DNA of 64,000 bases, from positions 186,001 to 250,000 of the forward strand of contig NZ_PEND01000005.1 of NCBI RefSeq assembly GCF_002844195.1. The letters are read 5' to 3'. The notes under the pieces are model-generated. The model was given only the letters and a program-made list of their open reading frames with translations. It was not told where the DNA came from and searched no databases. This document shows positions 9,016 to 17,684 of this stretch, one piece after another. Each line of letters starts with the position of its first letter. Position 1 is the stretch's first letter. The position numbers and the translations under genes are program-made. The DNA is from Halegenticoccus soli (GTDB lineage: Archaea > Halobacteriota > Halobacteria > Halobacteriales > Haloferacaceae).

Positions 9016-10269
9016 ATGACCGGAAGGCGAACCGAGACGGTCACCTTCGACGACATCGAGCGGGCGCGCGATCGGCTCGACGACGACACCGTCGTCAAGC
9101 GCACCCCGGTCGAGCGGAGCACGTCCCTCGAATCGATGACCGGGGCCGCGGGCGTGTACCTCAAGATGGAGCACCTCCAGTGGACGGGCTCGTTCAAGAC
9201 GCGCGGCGCGTACAACCGGATCAAACAGTGCGCCGAGGCGGGCGAGGCGGACCGGGTCGTCGCCGCGAGCGCGGGCAATCACGCCCAGGGCGTCGCGCTC
9301 GCGGCGACGAGGCTGGGGATCGACTCGACGGTCGTCATGCCCAAGACCGCCCCACAGACCAAGATCGACGCGACCCGCGGGTACGGCGCGGACGTCGAAC
9401 TCGTGGGGCGGGACTTCCGCGGCGCGATGGCCCACGCGCGGGAGCTGGCCGACGAGCCGGGCGTCGAGTTCGTCCACGCCTACGACGACCCCGCGATCAT
9501 CGCCGGACAGGGGACCCTCGGCGTCGAGATGTACGAGGACCTGCCGGCGGTCGAAACGGTCGTCATCCCCATCGGCGGCGGCGGCCTGATCGGCGGCATC
9601 GCTACCGCGTTCGCGGAACTGTCGCCGGAAACGCGCATCGTTGGTGTCCAGGCCGAAGGCGCGGCGACGGTGCCGGACAGTCTCGACAAGGGGTTCCCGA
9701 AGACACTGGACGACGTCGACACGATCGCCGACGGGATCGCGACCGGCGGGACATCGGAGCTGACGCTGTCGCTCATCGAGCGACACGTCGACGAGGTCGT
9801 CACGGTCTCCGATCAGGAGATCGCCCGGAGCGTCCTCGTGCTGCTCGAACGCGCCAAACAGGTCGTCGAGGGGGCCGGCGCGGCGTCGGTGGCCGCGATC
9901 CTGGGCGACCTGGACGTGGAGGGCGAGACGGTGATGCCGCTCCTCTGCGGGGGCAACCTCGACATGACGATGCTCCAGACCGTCCTGATTCACGCGCTTA
10001 CCGACCGCAAGCAGATCCTCCGCCTCCGCGTGCGCATCGACGACCGGCCCGGCAAGATGGAGACGCTCTCCGGGATCATCGCGGCGCACGGAGCGAACAT
10101 CCAGACGGTCAGACACGACCGCGCGGTGGAGGAACTCGACGTGGGCGAGGCGTACCTGACGTTCCAGATCGAGACGAGCGGCGCCGAGCAGGCCGAAGCC
10201 ATCATCCGATCGGTCGCCGACGCCGATTTCGACGTCCGACACGTCAACCGCACCGACGGTCGGACCTGA
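9016..10269 (+). CDS. ilvA: Threonine ammonia-lyase
   Basis: 417-residue PLP enzyme deaminating L-threonine to 2-oxobutyrate (isoleucine synthesis or threonine catabolism). The PLP-binding Lys61 lies in GSFKTRGAYNR. The AASAGNHAQGVA and IPIGGGGLIGGIA (phosphate cup, about 185-195) motifs are intact. After residue ~325 there is a C-terminal ACT-like domain (LRLRVRIDDRPGKMETLSGI) of the short, single-ACT type. It looks monocistronic. Confidence 0.93.
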   Translation: MTGRRTETVTFDDIERARDRLDDDTVVKRTPVERSTSLESMTGAAGVYLKMEHLQWTGSFKTRGAYNRIKQCAEAGEADRVVAASAGNHAQGVALAATRLGIDSTVVMPKTAPQTKIDATRGYGADVELVGRDFRGAMAHARELADEPGVEFVHAYDDPAIIAGQGTLGVEMYEDLPAVETVVIPIGGGGLIGGIATAFAELSPETRIVGVQAEGAATVPDSLDKGFPKTLDDVDTIADGIATGGTSELTLSLIERHVDEVVTVSDQEIARSVLVLLERAKQVVEGAGAASVAAILGDLDVEGETVMPLLCGGNLDMTMLQTVLIHALTDRKQILRLRVRIDDRPGKMETLSGIIAAHGANIQTVRHDRAVEELDVGEAYLTFQIETSGAEQAEAIIRSVADADFDVRHVNRTDGRT

Positions 10270-10442
10270 CCGGCAGCGGTTCGACTCGGACGGCTCTCCC
10301 GCCTGCGTCACCGCGATAGTGAATTCGCCCGCCGGTTGATCCACCGTCCGTCGTCCGGTTTCGGCGGGTCGCCCGCGAGACTCGCGCATCGTCGAACGTC
10401 GGGACGCGGACTGACGAGTGGACGACGGCCGAGCGGCCGGTT

Positions 10443-10622
10443 CTAGCCCCGCCGGAGGAGTTGGATGACCTCTCCCACGGAAAGGTCGTACCGGTGCAGC
10501 AGCGTCTGGATATCGCGCACGTCGATTCCTAACTCCCGAAGGTGTTGAATCGCTTCGCCAACCGACAGTCCCTGATCGCGGAGCAGGTCCATGAGGATCT
10601 GAACGACATTCGCTTCAACCAT
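10443..10622 (-). CDS. Small helical hypothetical protein (59 aa)
   Basis: MVEANVVQILMDLLRDQGL and onward: an all-helical 59-residue protein containing an internal near-repeat, LSVGEAIQHLRELGID and LSVGEVIQLLRRG, so it may be two copies of a ~28-residue helix-turn-helix unit. The start lies in a short AT-richer promoter region (10623-10680). It precedes the nitroreductase end on the same strand by 73 bp. Function unknown. Confidence 0.6.
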   Translation of the reverse strand: MVEANVVQILMDLLRDQGLSVGEAIQHLRELGIDVRDIQTLLHRYDLSVGEVIQLLRRG

Positions 10623-10695
10623 TACGTCTGATCAATCCAGTAGAGATGAATTAAACGTTTCCGTAAAATACTTGAATTATCGCCGAGGGCGGTCG

Positions 10696-11364
10696 CTAGT
10701 ACGATTCGCGGTGGAGGACCTCGTCGACGGACCGGCGGGGAAGTCGTTCGGGCTCCGGCCCGCCGCTCGGACCGACGGCGATCAGCATCACCGGGATCTC
10801 GTCGTCGGGTAGTCCGAGGAACTCGGCCATCCCTTCGGCGTCGAAGCCGATCATCGGCGTCGCCTTCAGCCCGCGGGCGTGAGCCGAGAGCAGGAGGCTC
10901 TGCGCGGCGAGGCTGGCGTTTCGGACGGCGTAGTCCCGACCGAACCGCTCGTCTTCGTACATCTCGACCGACTGGGCCTTGGTCTGCTCGGCGGACGCCT
11001 CGTCCATTCGACCCGCCTCGATCCACTCTTCGAACACGCGGTCCGCGGTCTTGGCCTCGGTGTGGCCGACCACCAGAATCGCGGTCCCGGCCTCGCGGAC
11101 GTGCTCTTGGCCGTAGGCCAGTTCGACCACCCGCGCGAGGCGGTCTTCGTCCTGCACGGCCACGAACTCCCAGGGCTGGAGGTTGTACGAAGAGGGGGCG
11201 AGCGCCGCGTCGCGAACGAGCGCTTCGAGCGTCTCGTCGTCGATGCGCTCGTCGGGATCGAAATTGTGCCCCGACCGTCGGGTTCGGATTGCGTCGATCG
11301 CCTCCGGGAACGTCTCGTCGTGCGCTGCGTCGCGCTCGTCGGCGCTGGCGTGGGGTGTAGCCAT
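10696..11364 (-). CDS. Nitroreductase family protein
   Basis: 222-residue FMN-dependent NAD(P)H oxidoreductase of the nitroreductase superfamily. The FMN phosphate-binding RTRRSGHNFDP segment is near residue 28, and APSSYNLQPWEFVAV near 56 is the classical second FMN motif. NASLAAQSLLLSAHARGL and IGFDAEGMAEFLGLP complete the fold. Its physiological substrate (quinone, nitro compound or other) cannot be assigned. Confidence 0.88.
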   Translation of the reverse strand: MATPHASADERDAAHDETFPEAIDAIRTRRSGHNFDPDERIDDETLEALVRDAALAPSSYNLQPWEFVAVQDEDRLARVVELAYGQEHVREAGTAILVVGHTEAKTADRVFEEWIEAGRMDEASAEQTKAQSVEMYEDERFGRDYAVRNASLAAQSLLLSAHARGLKATPMIGFDAEGMAEFLGLPDDEIPVMLIAVGPSGGPEPERLPRRSVDEVLHRESY

Positions 11365-11740
11365 CGACGGGAATTAGTGCATCGTCCGTTAACCGCCTGA
11401 CGGTGAGTGAGGGATTTTCCGGTTGGGGTTCGCTAACGTGACGCTTCGAAAACCGTTCCTATTTTCGGTAGCAATTGGTAGTGACTCGATTAAAACGGGT
11501 CACTCCAAGCATCGCTGGGCTTGATGCACAAGGGTTGCTACTGTTGTTTTTCGTCTCTGTCGGGGTGACAGCGGGCGCTATGAAGCACGACCCGCCACCA
11601 GCAGTCACATCTTGCTCCGACTGTTCGGTAACAACCGACTACCTTGGTGTCGGGCGGACAAACCGCGATTCGCGAATATCCCGGAGTCCTACGCTTTTTG
11701 AGAAGGAAATACTTTTGAATCAAACCGGCACACAGAACGT
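11365..11740. other. Lower-GC intergenic stretch, possible gene remnant
   Basis: 376 bp with lower GC than the surroundings. From about 11475 a frame encodes a single membrane-helix-like stretch (GLLLLFFVSVGVTAGAM) followed by a CSDCS pair, but it runs without a stop into the next gene in a different frame and has no good start. It may be the decayed remains of a small membrane protein. Confidence 0.3.
11708..11718 (+). promoter_or_regulatory. TATA box for the 73-aa gene
   Basis: AAATACTTTTG lies about 27 bp before the ATG at 11741, the spacing expected for a leaderless haloarchaeal transcript. Confidence 0.5.
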
Positions 11741-11962
11741 ATGCGATCATCGGCGCCACAACTCGCGGACACGGTCGACTTCAGCGACATCGAGTTGATC
11801 GCGACCTCCATCGGACCCGCCGAGGACGAGGAGAACGACGACCCCGAGTTCATCGCGGTGATCGGGCCCGCCGGCGGCAGCGCCAACGATCAAAACGGCA
11901 CGTTGGTCGCCGAGGGTGCGAGTATAATCAGCGACACCTATCGACCGCTTCCGTTCCCGTAG
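11741..11962 (+). CDS. Small acidic hypothetical protein (73 aa)
   Basis: 73 residues, MRSSAPQLADTVDFSDIE and onward, rich in D/E in the first half, with a glycine/serine/asparagine-rich second half (GPAGGSANDQNG). A TATA-like box at leaderless distance supports expression. No domain is recognised, and the short length and composition leave open a secreted or structural peptide. Confidence 0.5.
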   Translation: MRSSAPQLADTVDFSDIELIATSIGPAEDEENDDPEFIAVIGPAGGSANDQNGTLVAEGASIISDTYRPLPFP

Positions 11963-12144
11963 CGGACGACGCGACCGCCGGCGCTCTCGACGCACCTACC
12001 GCTCGAACCGACGTACGAACTCCCGCGGGAAGCGAGGACCGCGACCGGCGCGGCGGTTGGGTCCGTGCTCCGTTCGAGTCGAGTGCGCGGCGCGGTGAGC
12101 GAACGGACGCTCGATTCAACTGTCTCCGGAGGCAAGTAGGGACC

Positions 12145-12267
12145 ATGACGAACGACGAACCGACCGGTCCGTGGGTCCTCGCGCTCGGCGCGCTGCTCAT
12201 CGGCCTCGGAGCGGTCACGATCGAAGTTCTGCGGCGGGTACGAGACCGTCCGACAGACGGTCGGTAG
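12145..12267 (+). CDS. Membrane microprotein (40 aa)
   Basis: MTNDEPTGPWVLALGALLIG and onward: an acidic N-terminus, one transmembrane helix (WVLALGALLIGLGAVTIEVL) and an arginine-rich tail, giving an N-out topology by the positive-inside rule. A GGAGG motif about 12 nt upstream supports translation. Convergent with the EEP hydrolase gene. Function unknown. Confidence 0.5.
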   Translation: MTNDEPTGPWVLALGALLIGLGAVTIEVLRRVRDRPTDGR

Positions 12268-12362
12268 ACGCGCGTCACACGGGCGCACGAGAGCACCTCT
12301 CTCATTCACTCTCGCGTCCGAGTCGTCGTCGAAATCGGACTCGAAGAGAAGCGGTAGCGCGC

Positions 12363-13292
12363 CTACTCTCGCTTCCAGGGAAGCCGCGGGCGTCGCGCGA
12401 GTTCGAAGTCCGCGACGACGGGGAGGTGGTCCGATCGATACTCCCCCTCTCGAACGTCGAGGGTACGGTACTCGCCGACGTCGGCGTTCTCCGTGGTGAA
12501 GATGTAGTCGATACGGTCCTCGATTTCGGGCGTAAAGCCGTGGTACGTCCCCCACGGTCCGTACACCGAGCGCGTGTCGGCCTCCCTGCGGGGGTCTACT
12601 ACCGGGCTCTCGGCGTCGCCGGCCATCCCGGTCAGTAATTGATACGGCTTCTCGCTCGGCTTCAAGTTGAAGTCGCCCGTCACGACGACTTCCTCCCCGT
12701 CCGCCGCGCGCTCGCGTGCGCGCTCCCGGACGAGCCGCGCGGACTCGACGCGCGCCCGCTCGCCGACGTGAGAGAAGTGTGTGTTGCAGAACCACAGCCG
12801 CGTCCCCGTCTCGCGGTCGGACAGGCGCGCCCACGTCGTGACCCGCGGGAGTTCGGCGTCCCAGCCGACGCTCGGTTCGCCGGGAGTTTCCGAGAGCCAG
12901 AACGCGCCCGTTTCGAGCGCTTCGAACCGGTCCGTGCGCCACGCGAGGGGGACGAACTCGCCCTCCCGGTCGCCGTCTTCGCGACCGACCCCGTACCACT
13001 CGTAGTCGTCGAGCGCCTCTCGGAGGTAGTCGTACTGGTTCGGCTGCGCTTCCTGAACCCCGAGGAGTCCCGGATCGAGCGTGCTGACCGTTTCGACGAC
13101 GCGACTCCGTCGCTCCTCCCAGCGGTACTCGTCCTCCGGGTTGTCGTAGCGGATGTTGAACGAACACGCCCGGAGGCCGTCCGAACGAGCGCCGAAGCCC
13201 GCGTTACGGTCTCCGAGACCGGTCGTCGCTCCGAGCGCTGTCAGACCCCCGAGGAGGAACCGTCGCCGGGTCGTGTCGAAGATGGACTGCAT
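12363..13292 (-). CDS. Tat-exported endonuclease/exonuclease/phosphatase family protein
   Basis: 309-residue EEP-fold hydrolase. The start MQSIFDTTRRRFLLGG gives a twin-arginine signal; an upstream in-frame start adds 15 non-conserved residues. The mature part has the catalytic set of the EEP family: FNIRYDN (Asn), GVQEAQ (metal-binding Glu), CNTHFSH, GDFNLKP (Asp/Asn), DRIDYIF and the terminal SDHLPVVAD (His). Family members cleave phosphodiesters of nucleic acids, sphingomyelin or inositol phosphates. Export suggests scavenging of external DNA or phospholipids, but the substrate is not visible. Confidence 0.87.
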   Translation of the reverse strand: MQSIFDTTRRRFLLGGLTALGATTGLGDRNAGFGARSDGLRACSFNIRYDNPEDEYRWEERRSRVVETVSTLDPGLLGVQEAQPNQYDYLREALDDYEWYGVGREDGDREGEFVPLAWRTDRFEALETGAFWLSETPGEPSVGWDAELPRVTTWARLSDRETGTRLWFCNTHFSHVGERARVESARLVRERARERAADGEEVVVTGDFNLKPSEKPYQLLTGMAGDAESPVVDPRREADTRSVYGPWGTYHGFTPEIEDRIDYIFTTENADVGEYRTLDVREGEYRSDHLPVVADFELARRPRLPWKRE

Positions 13293-13326
13293 CGTTAGGT
13301 GCGATTCTAAAGAAACAGCGAGAGTT

Positions 13327-13348
13327 CCACAGGTCACCTGACTCGTGG
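13327..13348. repeat. Left-end subterminal hairpin of the IS605-type element
   Basis: CCACAGGTC-ACCT-GACTCGTGG: an imperfect palindrome that matches the right-end hairpin at 15146-15167 in 19 of 22 positions. It lies directly beyond the 3' end of the tnpA reading frame. Confidence 0.75.
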
Positions 13349-13367
13349 GTGAATCGCGTACGCTTGC

Positions 13368-13790
13368 CTAATGTTCGGTCTCCTCGATGTACCGACGAAC
13401 CACATCTTCGGAAACCGCGCCTGTTGTACCAACGTAGCACCCGTCCTTCCACAGACCGCTTCCCTAGAAGTACCGCTGTTTGATTTCTGGGTGACGTTTC
13501 AGAATTGTTCGACCCGAGTAGTCCTTGAATTGTTTCGCTATCTCGGCAGGACTCCATTTCGGGTCGGCCTCCACGAACAAGTGAACGTGGTCGCTGGCAA
13601 TCTCCATCGACACGATTTCGTGACCGAACCGTTCGGCAGTCCCCTGGAACACCTCTGCAAGTTCGTCTCGAACTAACTCCAGCACCCCGTGTCGATACTT
13701 GGGACACCAGACGAAGTGATACTTCCACAAACTAATCGAATATGCACGACCCCGGTGCTCTCCCATCTTAACCCTTACTTTTATTATCAC
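13368..13790 (-). pseudogene. tnpA: IS200-family Y1 transposase TnpA, interrupted by an amber codon
   Basis: HUH/Y1 transposase. The intact part ends at residue 108 (...PEIKQRYF) at a TAG at 13464-13466, where relatives have Trp (TGG). The same frame then continues without further stops through GSGLWKDGCYVGTTGAVSED to VVRRYIEETEH and ends at 13368, giving an ancestral length of 140 residues. The HVH metal motif (about 68-70) is before the stop, but the catalytic Tyr, most likely Tyr134 of RRYIEE, is after it. The short product should therefore be catalytically dead. A single C-to-T change on the + strand explains the stop. The second Met (13766) is an alternative start. Confidence 0.88.
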
Positions 13791-13809
13791 TTGGTACGAT
13801 AGTCAAGGT

Positions 13810-15126
13810 ATGGGTATCAAAGAAGTCACAAAGACCGCACGCACTCGACTTTGTGTTGAGTCTGGTGAGCGGTCGTGGCTCAAAGATGCCCGATTCACCG
13901 CACGAGACATCGCCAACGACACACTCCGCCTCAAACAACAGGGACACTCACGCACTGAGATTCAGAAGGAAGTTGACCGCGATGATTTCCTTCGAAACAA
14001 CAAGTGCGCGGTTGTCGGGAAAGCCCTGCAAGCGTGGGATTCCTACAAAGAACTCCTCAACTGGTGGCACGACCAAGACGACACCAACGTCGGAAAGCCG
14101 TCGCCACCCGCCACGGACAAGAACGGGACTTATCCGCTTGTTATGGCACACGCTGAAGGCTACCGCCTCGCCTACGACAGCGAGGACGACCGGGTAGAGT
14201 TCCGTGTCAGTCCGAAGCCGTACAAGAAGGTGAAAGGACACCTACGAGGACGACAGGAAGACCTCGCGTTGATTGAGAAGGCTCTGACAGAGGACGAGTG
14301 GTCGTTGGGGCAGGCTGAACTTCTGTACCGAGATGGCGTGTACTACCTACACGTCACGGTCAAAACAGAGGTCGAAGTGCCTGAACCAGAAGACGCCGAC
14401 ACGCTCATCGGCGTGGACATCAACGAGCGCAACATCGCACTCACCGCTCTTACTCGTGAGACGATGGACACGCTCGGAACACTCGTGCTGGATTACGGCT
14501 CGGTGAAAGCCGAACGCCAACGCTACCACACCATCACAAAACGCTGTCAAGAACACGGCCAACACTCCATCCACCATCAACTCGGAGAGAAAGAAGAACG
14601 TTACACCGAGTGGATTCTTCACCGACTCTCCCGAGTCGTGGTGGAGTTTGCCCAACAGTTCTCGAACCCAGTTATCGTTTTCGAGGACTTGAGTGGGATT
14701 CGAGACGCCATCGAGTACGGCACGTACATGAATCGCCGTCTACACAAACTACCGTTCCACAAGTTCGAGCAACAGGTTCGCTACAAAGCAACGTGGAATC
14801 AGACTCCGTGTGAGACGGTTGAGTCGCCGTACAACTCGAAGTCGTGTTCGTGCTGTGGACACCGTGGCTACCGTCAGGGACGGCGGTTCTGCTGTACGAA
14901 CGATTCGTGTGAAGTTCAGCAAGACCATGCTGACCGGAACGCGAGTGTGAATGTGGCGTGGCGAGCGTGGGCGAAACACGCTGGTATCGACGTTGAATCG
15001 GTTAATTACCGGACTCGCAAAACCCAACCGTTTGTTCGGAAGGTGAGCCTGTCTGGGTCGGGACGTTCAGTAAACCGTCCAACCTCATCCCGCGAAATCG
15101 CTTCGCGTGGAGTGCTTACGACATAG
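13810..15126 (+). CDS. tnpB: RNA-guided endonuclease TnpB of the IS605-type element
   Basis: 438-residue TnpB, the guide-RNA-directed nuclease encoded by IS605-group transposons. The RuvC catalytic triad appears intact: GVDINERN (Asp, about 206), FEDLSGI (Glu, about 297) and DHADRNASVN (Asp). The zinc ribbon CSCCGHR...CCTNDSCE lies between the last two. The N-terminal half is the REC/WED part and is complete in length. The frame extends into basic sequence near the right end, and the reRNA scaffold is expected to cover the 3' end of the gene and the hairpin at 15146-15167. TnpA of this copy is broken, so mobility would need a TnpA from elsewhere. Confidence 0.93.
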   Translation: MGIKEVTKTARTRLCVESGERSWLKDARFTARDIANDTLRLKQQGHSRTEIQKEVDRDDFLRNNKCAVVGKALQAWDSYKELLNWWHDQDDTNVGKPSPPATDKNGTYPLVMAHAEGYRLAYDSEDDRVEFRVSPKPYKKVKGHLRGRQEDLALIEKALTEDEWSLGQAELLYRDGVYYLHVTVKTEVEVPEPEDADTLIGVDINERNIALTALTRETMDTLGTLVLDYGSVKAERQRYHTITKRCQEHGQHSIHHQLGEKEERYTEWILHRLSRVVVEFAQQFSNPVIVFEDLSGIRDAIEYGTYMNRRLHKLPFHKFEQQVRYKATWNQTPCETVESPYNSKSCSCCGHRGYRQGRRFCCTNDSCEVQQDHADRNASVNVAWRAWAKHAGIDVESVNYRTRKTQPFVRKVSLSGSGRSVNRPTSSREIASRGVLTT

Positions 15127-15145
15127 GCTGAGGGAATTACAAAAG

Positions 15146-15167
15146 CCACGGGTCACCCGACCCGTGG
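15146..15167. repeat. Right-end hairpin of the IS605-type element (reRNA 3' part)
   Basis: CCACGGGTC-ACCC-GACCCGTGG: perfect 9-bp arms with a 4-nt loop just after tnpB. In TnpB systems this region forms the 3' scaffold of the guide RNA, with the guide taken from the flanking DNA beyond it. Confidence 0.8.
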
Positions 15168-15302
15168 TCGTTTACGATAGTACATTTAATTTTCTATGAG
15201 CGCTATATTATGGTACGTACGGGATATCCCCCCTCGGGATCGCACGATTTGCTATCGCGCCGAAGCGGCGAGCGGGGCTCGGCTTCGGGTGCCGCGCCGG
15301 GC

Positions 15303-16076
15303 TCACGCGCCTTTCGGCGCGTCTCGCGGGGAGACGGGCTCTTCGCCGGCGGTCGGCGTCTCGTCAGTTTCCGGAAGAGCGGTGAGCTGGTTGTACGCCG
15401 TGGCGAGCGCGGCCGTCGAGAACACCGTCGTGATAGCGCCACCGAGCTGGGCGAAGACGAGTCCGACGACGTCACCTCCGAGATAGCCGACGTTGAACAC
15501 CGCGCTGATAATGGCCACGAGGAGGAGCACCGCGACACCGAGGCCCAGGAGAGGAAGGCGGCGTCCGCGAGTGAGCGCCCAGCTGTTTCGGAATCCCTCG
15601 ACGAAGTTCTGGTCCTCGACGGCCACGTAAACCGTCCAGAACGCCAAGCTCACGAGGAGGAAGATGCCGGGAATGATGAGTGCAACGAACCCGAGTGCGA
15701 CGATAATCCCGAAAATGATGCCGCCGACAACGACGTTCAGCGCAGCCCAGAGCACGTTTCGAGTAAAGTACTCCCGTGGGAGTCGATCCGTTTCCGGACT
15801 TACGAACACCCGGATCGCCGCGATGCTCACCACGAGACTCGCAATCCCGAGGACAAGCGAGATGACCCCCGCCACAACCGGCGGGACGACGAGGAACGGG
15901 TTCGCTTGGACGGCGGCCGGTGCGAATTCTCGACTTGCCGCCCATCGCGCGACGCCGAGGCCGAGGAGTCCGTTTGCGAGCGAGAGAGCGAAGAAGATAC
16001 CCATGAGTAACAGTCCGTTCCGTTCGATACTTCTACCCGCGCTTTCTTTCAGGATGTAAGTTATGTTTATTGACAT
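15303..16076 (-). CDS. Multi-pass membrane protein of unknown function
   Basis: 257 residues with about six hydrophobic segments. The arrangement includes LVVPPVVAGVISLVLGIASL, a loop with LPREYFTRNVLWA, the GFVALIIPGIFLLVSLAFWTVYVAVEDQNFVEGFRNSWALTRG region (split by its helices) and a final helix before an acidic/proline tail. The I-P-G-I-F...V...EGFR-SW-LT-G pattern is typical of haloarchaeal DUF7544/DUF7847-like and related membrane families linked to glycerophosphodiester-phosphodiesterase membrane domains. Role unknown. It is enclosed by two transposons. Confidence 0.8.
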   Translation of the reverse strand: MSINITYILKESAGRSIERNGLLLMGIFFALSLANGLLGLGVARWAASREFAPAAVQANPFLVVPPVVAGVISLVLGIASLVVSIAAIRVFVSPETDRLPREYFTRNVLWAALNVVVGGIIFGIIVALGFVALIIPGIFLLVSLAFWTVYVAVEDQNFVEGFRNSWALTRGRRLPLLGLGVAVLLLVAIISAVFNVGYLGGDVVGLVFAQLGGAITTVFSTAALATAYNQLTALPETDETPTAGEEPVSPRDAPKGA

Positions 16077-16167
16077 TAGGTATGGACCTACGCCACAGAC
16101 AAAGATAAACTACGTGTATGAACTGCCCTGCCCTCGCTGCCCGACTTATAGAGATTCAAGGAGAAAG

Positions 16168-16187
16168 CCCACGACTTGAGTCATGGG
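16168..16187. repeat. Left-end hairpin of the IS1341-type element
   Basis: CCCACGACT-TG-AGTCATGGG, one mismatch in 9-bp arms. Confidence 0.7.
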
Positions 16188-16305
16188 ATGAATCCGACCG
16201 GTAGGTCGCAACCGCCGACGATGGCAGGGCCGGATATTCCACGTCTCTGTTCACTTTCACTCCGCATAGGTCGGTGTTAAGTACAGTCAGTGACATAGGT
16301 TACGC

Positions 16306-17639
16306 ATGGCGAATCAGGTCGTCACGCGCACCTACCGCGCCCGCATCTGCAACTATTCGCAGGTGCGTGACGGCCTCGATTCGCTTGGATTCGCCGTCCT
16401 CAGAAATCTTCGATTTCTGATGGGCTGCACGAGAGCGAAGCTCTCGTGAACGCCAGCAAGCTCTGGAACGTTGGCCGATGGACAGCCCAACGTGTCTGGG
16501 ACGCTTGCGGTCAGATTCCCGACGCGAACGCGCTCATGGCGTACCTTAAGAACCACGAACGCTACGCCGACCTCCATTCACAGTCGAGTCAGCGAGTTCT
16601 CCAAGAACTCGGTGAGGCGTTCACCAGTTGGTACGAAAAGCGCGGAAACGGGGACAAGAATGCGAATCCGCCCGGCTATCGCAAACACAACGACGATCAC
16701 CCGCGTTCGACGGTCACGTTCAAACAAGCGGGCTTTAAGCATGACACAGCGAACAACCGCGTTCGCCTTTCGAAAGGGCGAAACCTCAAAGACGGCTGGA
16801 GCGATTTCGTCCTCTGCGAGTACGACGTTATCGGCCCGGTCGGTCGAACCATCGAAAACGTCCAACAAGTTCGTGCGGTGTACGAACACGGCGTTTGGCG
16901 GTTGCACTTCGTCTGCCGCGTCGAAGTCGCCGTTGCCGACCCACCGGGCGACAGTGTGGCTGGCATCGACCTCGGCATTTGCAACTTCGCCACCGTCTCC
17001 TACGGTGACGAAGCCATGTTATACCCCGGCGGGGCGCTCAAAGAGGATGAATATTACTTCGCCAAGAAACGCGCGGAGACGGATGATTCGGCCTCACGCG
17101 AAGCCCGCCGTCTCGACCACAAGCGGACCGACCGTCGGACGCACTTCTTGCACACGCTGTCGAAGGATATCGTTGCCGAGTGTGTGGAGCGTGGTGTCGG
17201 GACGATTGTCGTGGGCGACCTCACTGGTATCCGCGAGGATGAGAACGGCGACGCGCACAACTGGGGCGACCACGGCAATCTCGACCTCCACGGGTGGGCG
17301 TTTGACCGCTTCACACAGATGCTCTCATATAAAGCCGAAGCCGAGGGTATCGAAGTCGTCACGACATACGAGCGGGATACGTCGAAAACGTGTTCTGCGT
17401 GCGGTCGGTCGGCCAAGCATCAGCGCGTCGAACGCGGGTTGTATGTCTGCGAGTGCGGGTTCGTCGGGAACGCTGACTGCAACGGTGCGGAAAACATCAG
17501 ACGAAAGGTACTCCCAAATCTCGCCTGCGATGGGGGAGATAGGGATAACGGCTGGTTGGCACAGCCAGCGGTTCGCCTGTTCGACCGTAGTGAGGGTGTT
17601 TTCGCCCCGCGAGACCAGGTCACGGACCGCGAACCATAA
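16306..17639 (+). pseudogene. tnpB: TnpB of IS1341-type element, disrupted near the N-terminus
   Basis: The normal start MANQVVTRTYRARICNYSQ at 16306 reads to LDSLGFA, then a 56-nt insertion (16396-16451) shifts the frame and brings a TGA. The TnpB frame resumes at ASKLWNVGRW and runs to 17639. Everything after the insertion looks intact: RuvC Asp in AGIDLGICNF, Glu in VVGDLTGI, zinc ribbon CSACGRS...CECGF, and final Asp in NADCNGAENIRR. Re-initiation at the GTG at 16446, which is made by the insertion itself, could give a 397-residue protein lacking the first ~30 residues of the WED domain. It is more likely inactive. Confidence 0.87.
16396..16451. repeat. 56-nt double-hairpin insertion inside tnpB
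   Basis: Two perfect palindromes back to back: CAGAAATC-TTC-GATTTCTG (16401-16419) and CACGAGAGC-GAA-GCTCTCGTG (16428-16448), 8 nt apart, with complementary 3-nt loops TTC and GAA. Removing 56 nt restores the TnpB frame exactly (GFA-ASKLW). GCC flanks both sides. It looks like a miniature palindromic mobile or REP-like unit. Confidence 0.85.
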
Positions 17640-17658
17640 TATCCCAACTCGAGGGAAT

Positions 17659-17678
17659 CCCACGACTAAAGTCGTGGG
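17659..17678. repeat. Right-end hairpin of the IS1341-type element
   Basis: CCCACGACT-AA-AGTCGTGGG, perfect 9-bp arms, located between the tnpB stop and the crtB stop. Expected to be the 3' scaffold of the TnpB guide RNA. Confidence 0.75.
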
Positions 17679-17684
17679 AGGATG

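Larger units (their letters stand above)
13320..15190. mobile_element. IS200/IS605-type element with divergent tnpA (broken) and tnpB
   Basis: The element is bounded by two related 22-nt palindromes, 13327-13348 and 15146-15167 (19 of 22 identical), which act as the left- and right-end hairpins of a single-strand-transposing IS605-group element. The transposase pseudogene runs leftward, the tnpB rightward, with 19 bp between their starts. Exact cleavage points cannot be set by eye. Its lower GC and different codon use mark it off from the host DNA. Confidence 0.85.

Noticed and set aside
13464-13466. TAG in tnpA as a recoded or read-through codon
   Set aside because: No sign of pyrrolysine genes or a recoding element is seen, Trp is expected at this place, and a single-base change explains it.
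16446-17639. Intact TnpB starting at the GTG
   Set aside because: The clear family N-terminus lies upstream at 16306 in another frame, so this frame is the remainder of a broken gene, though re-initiation is not excluded.
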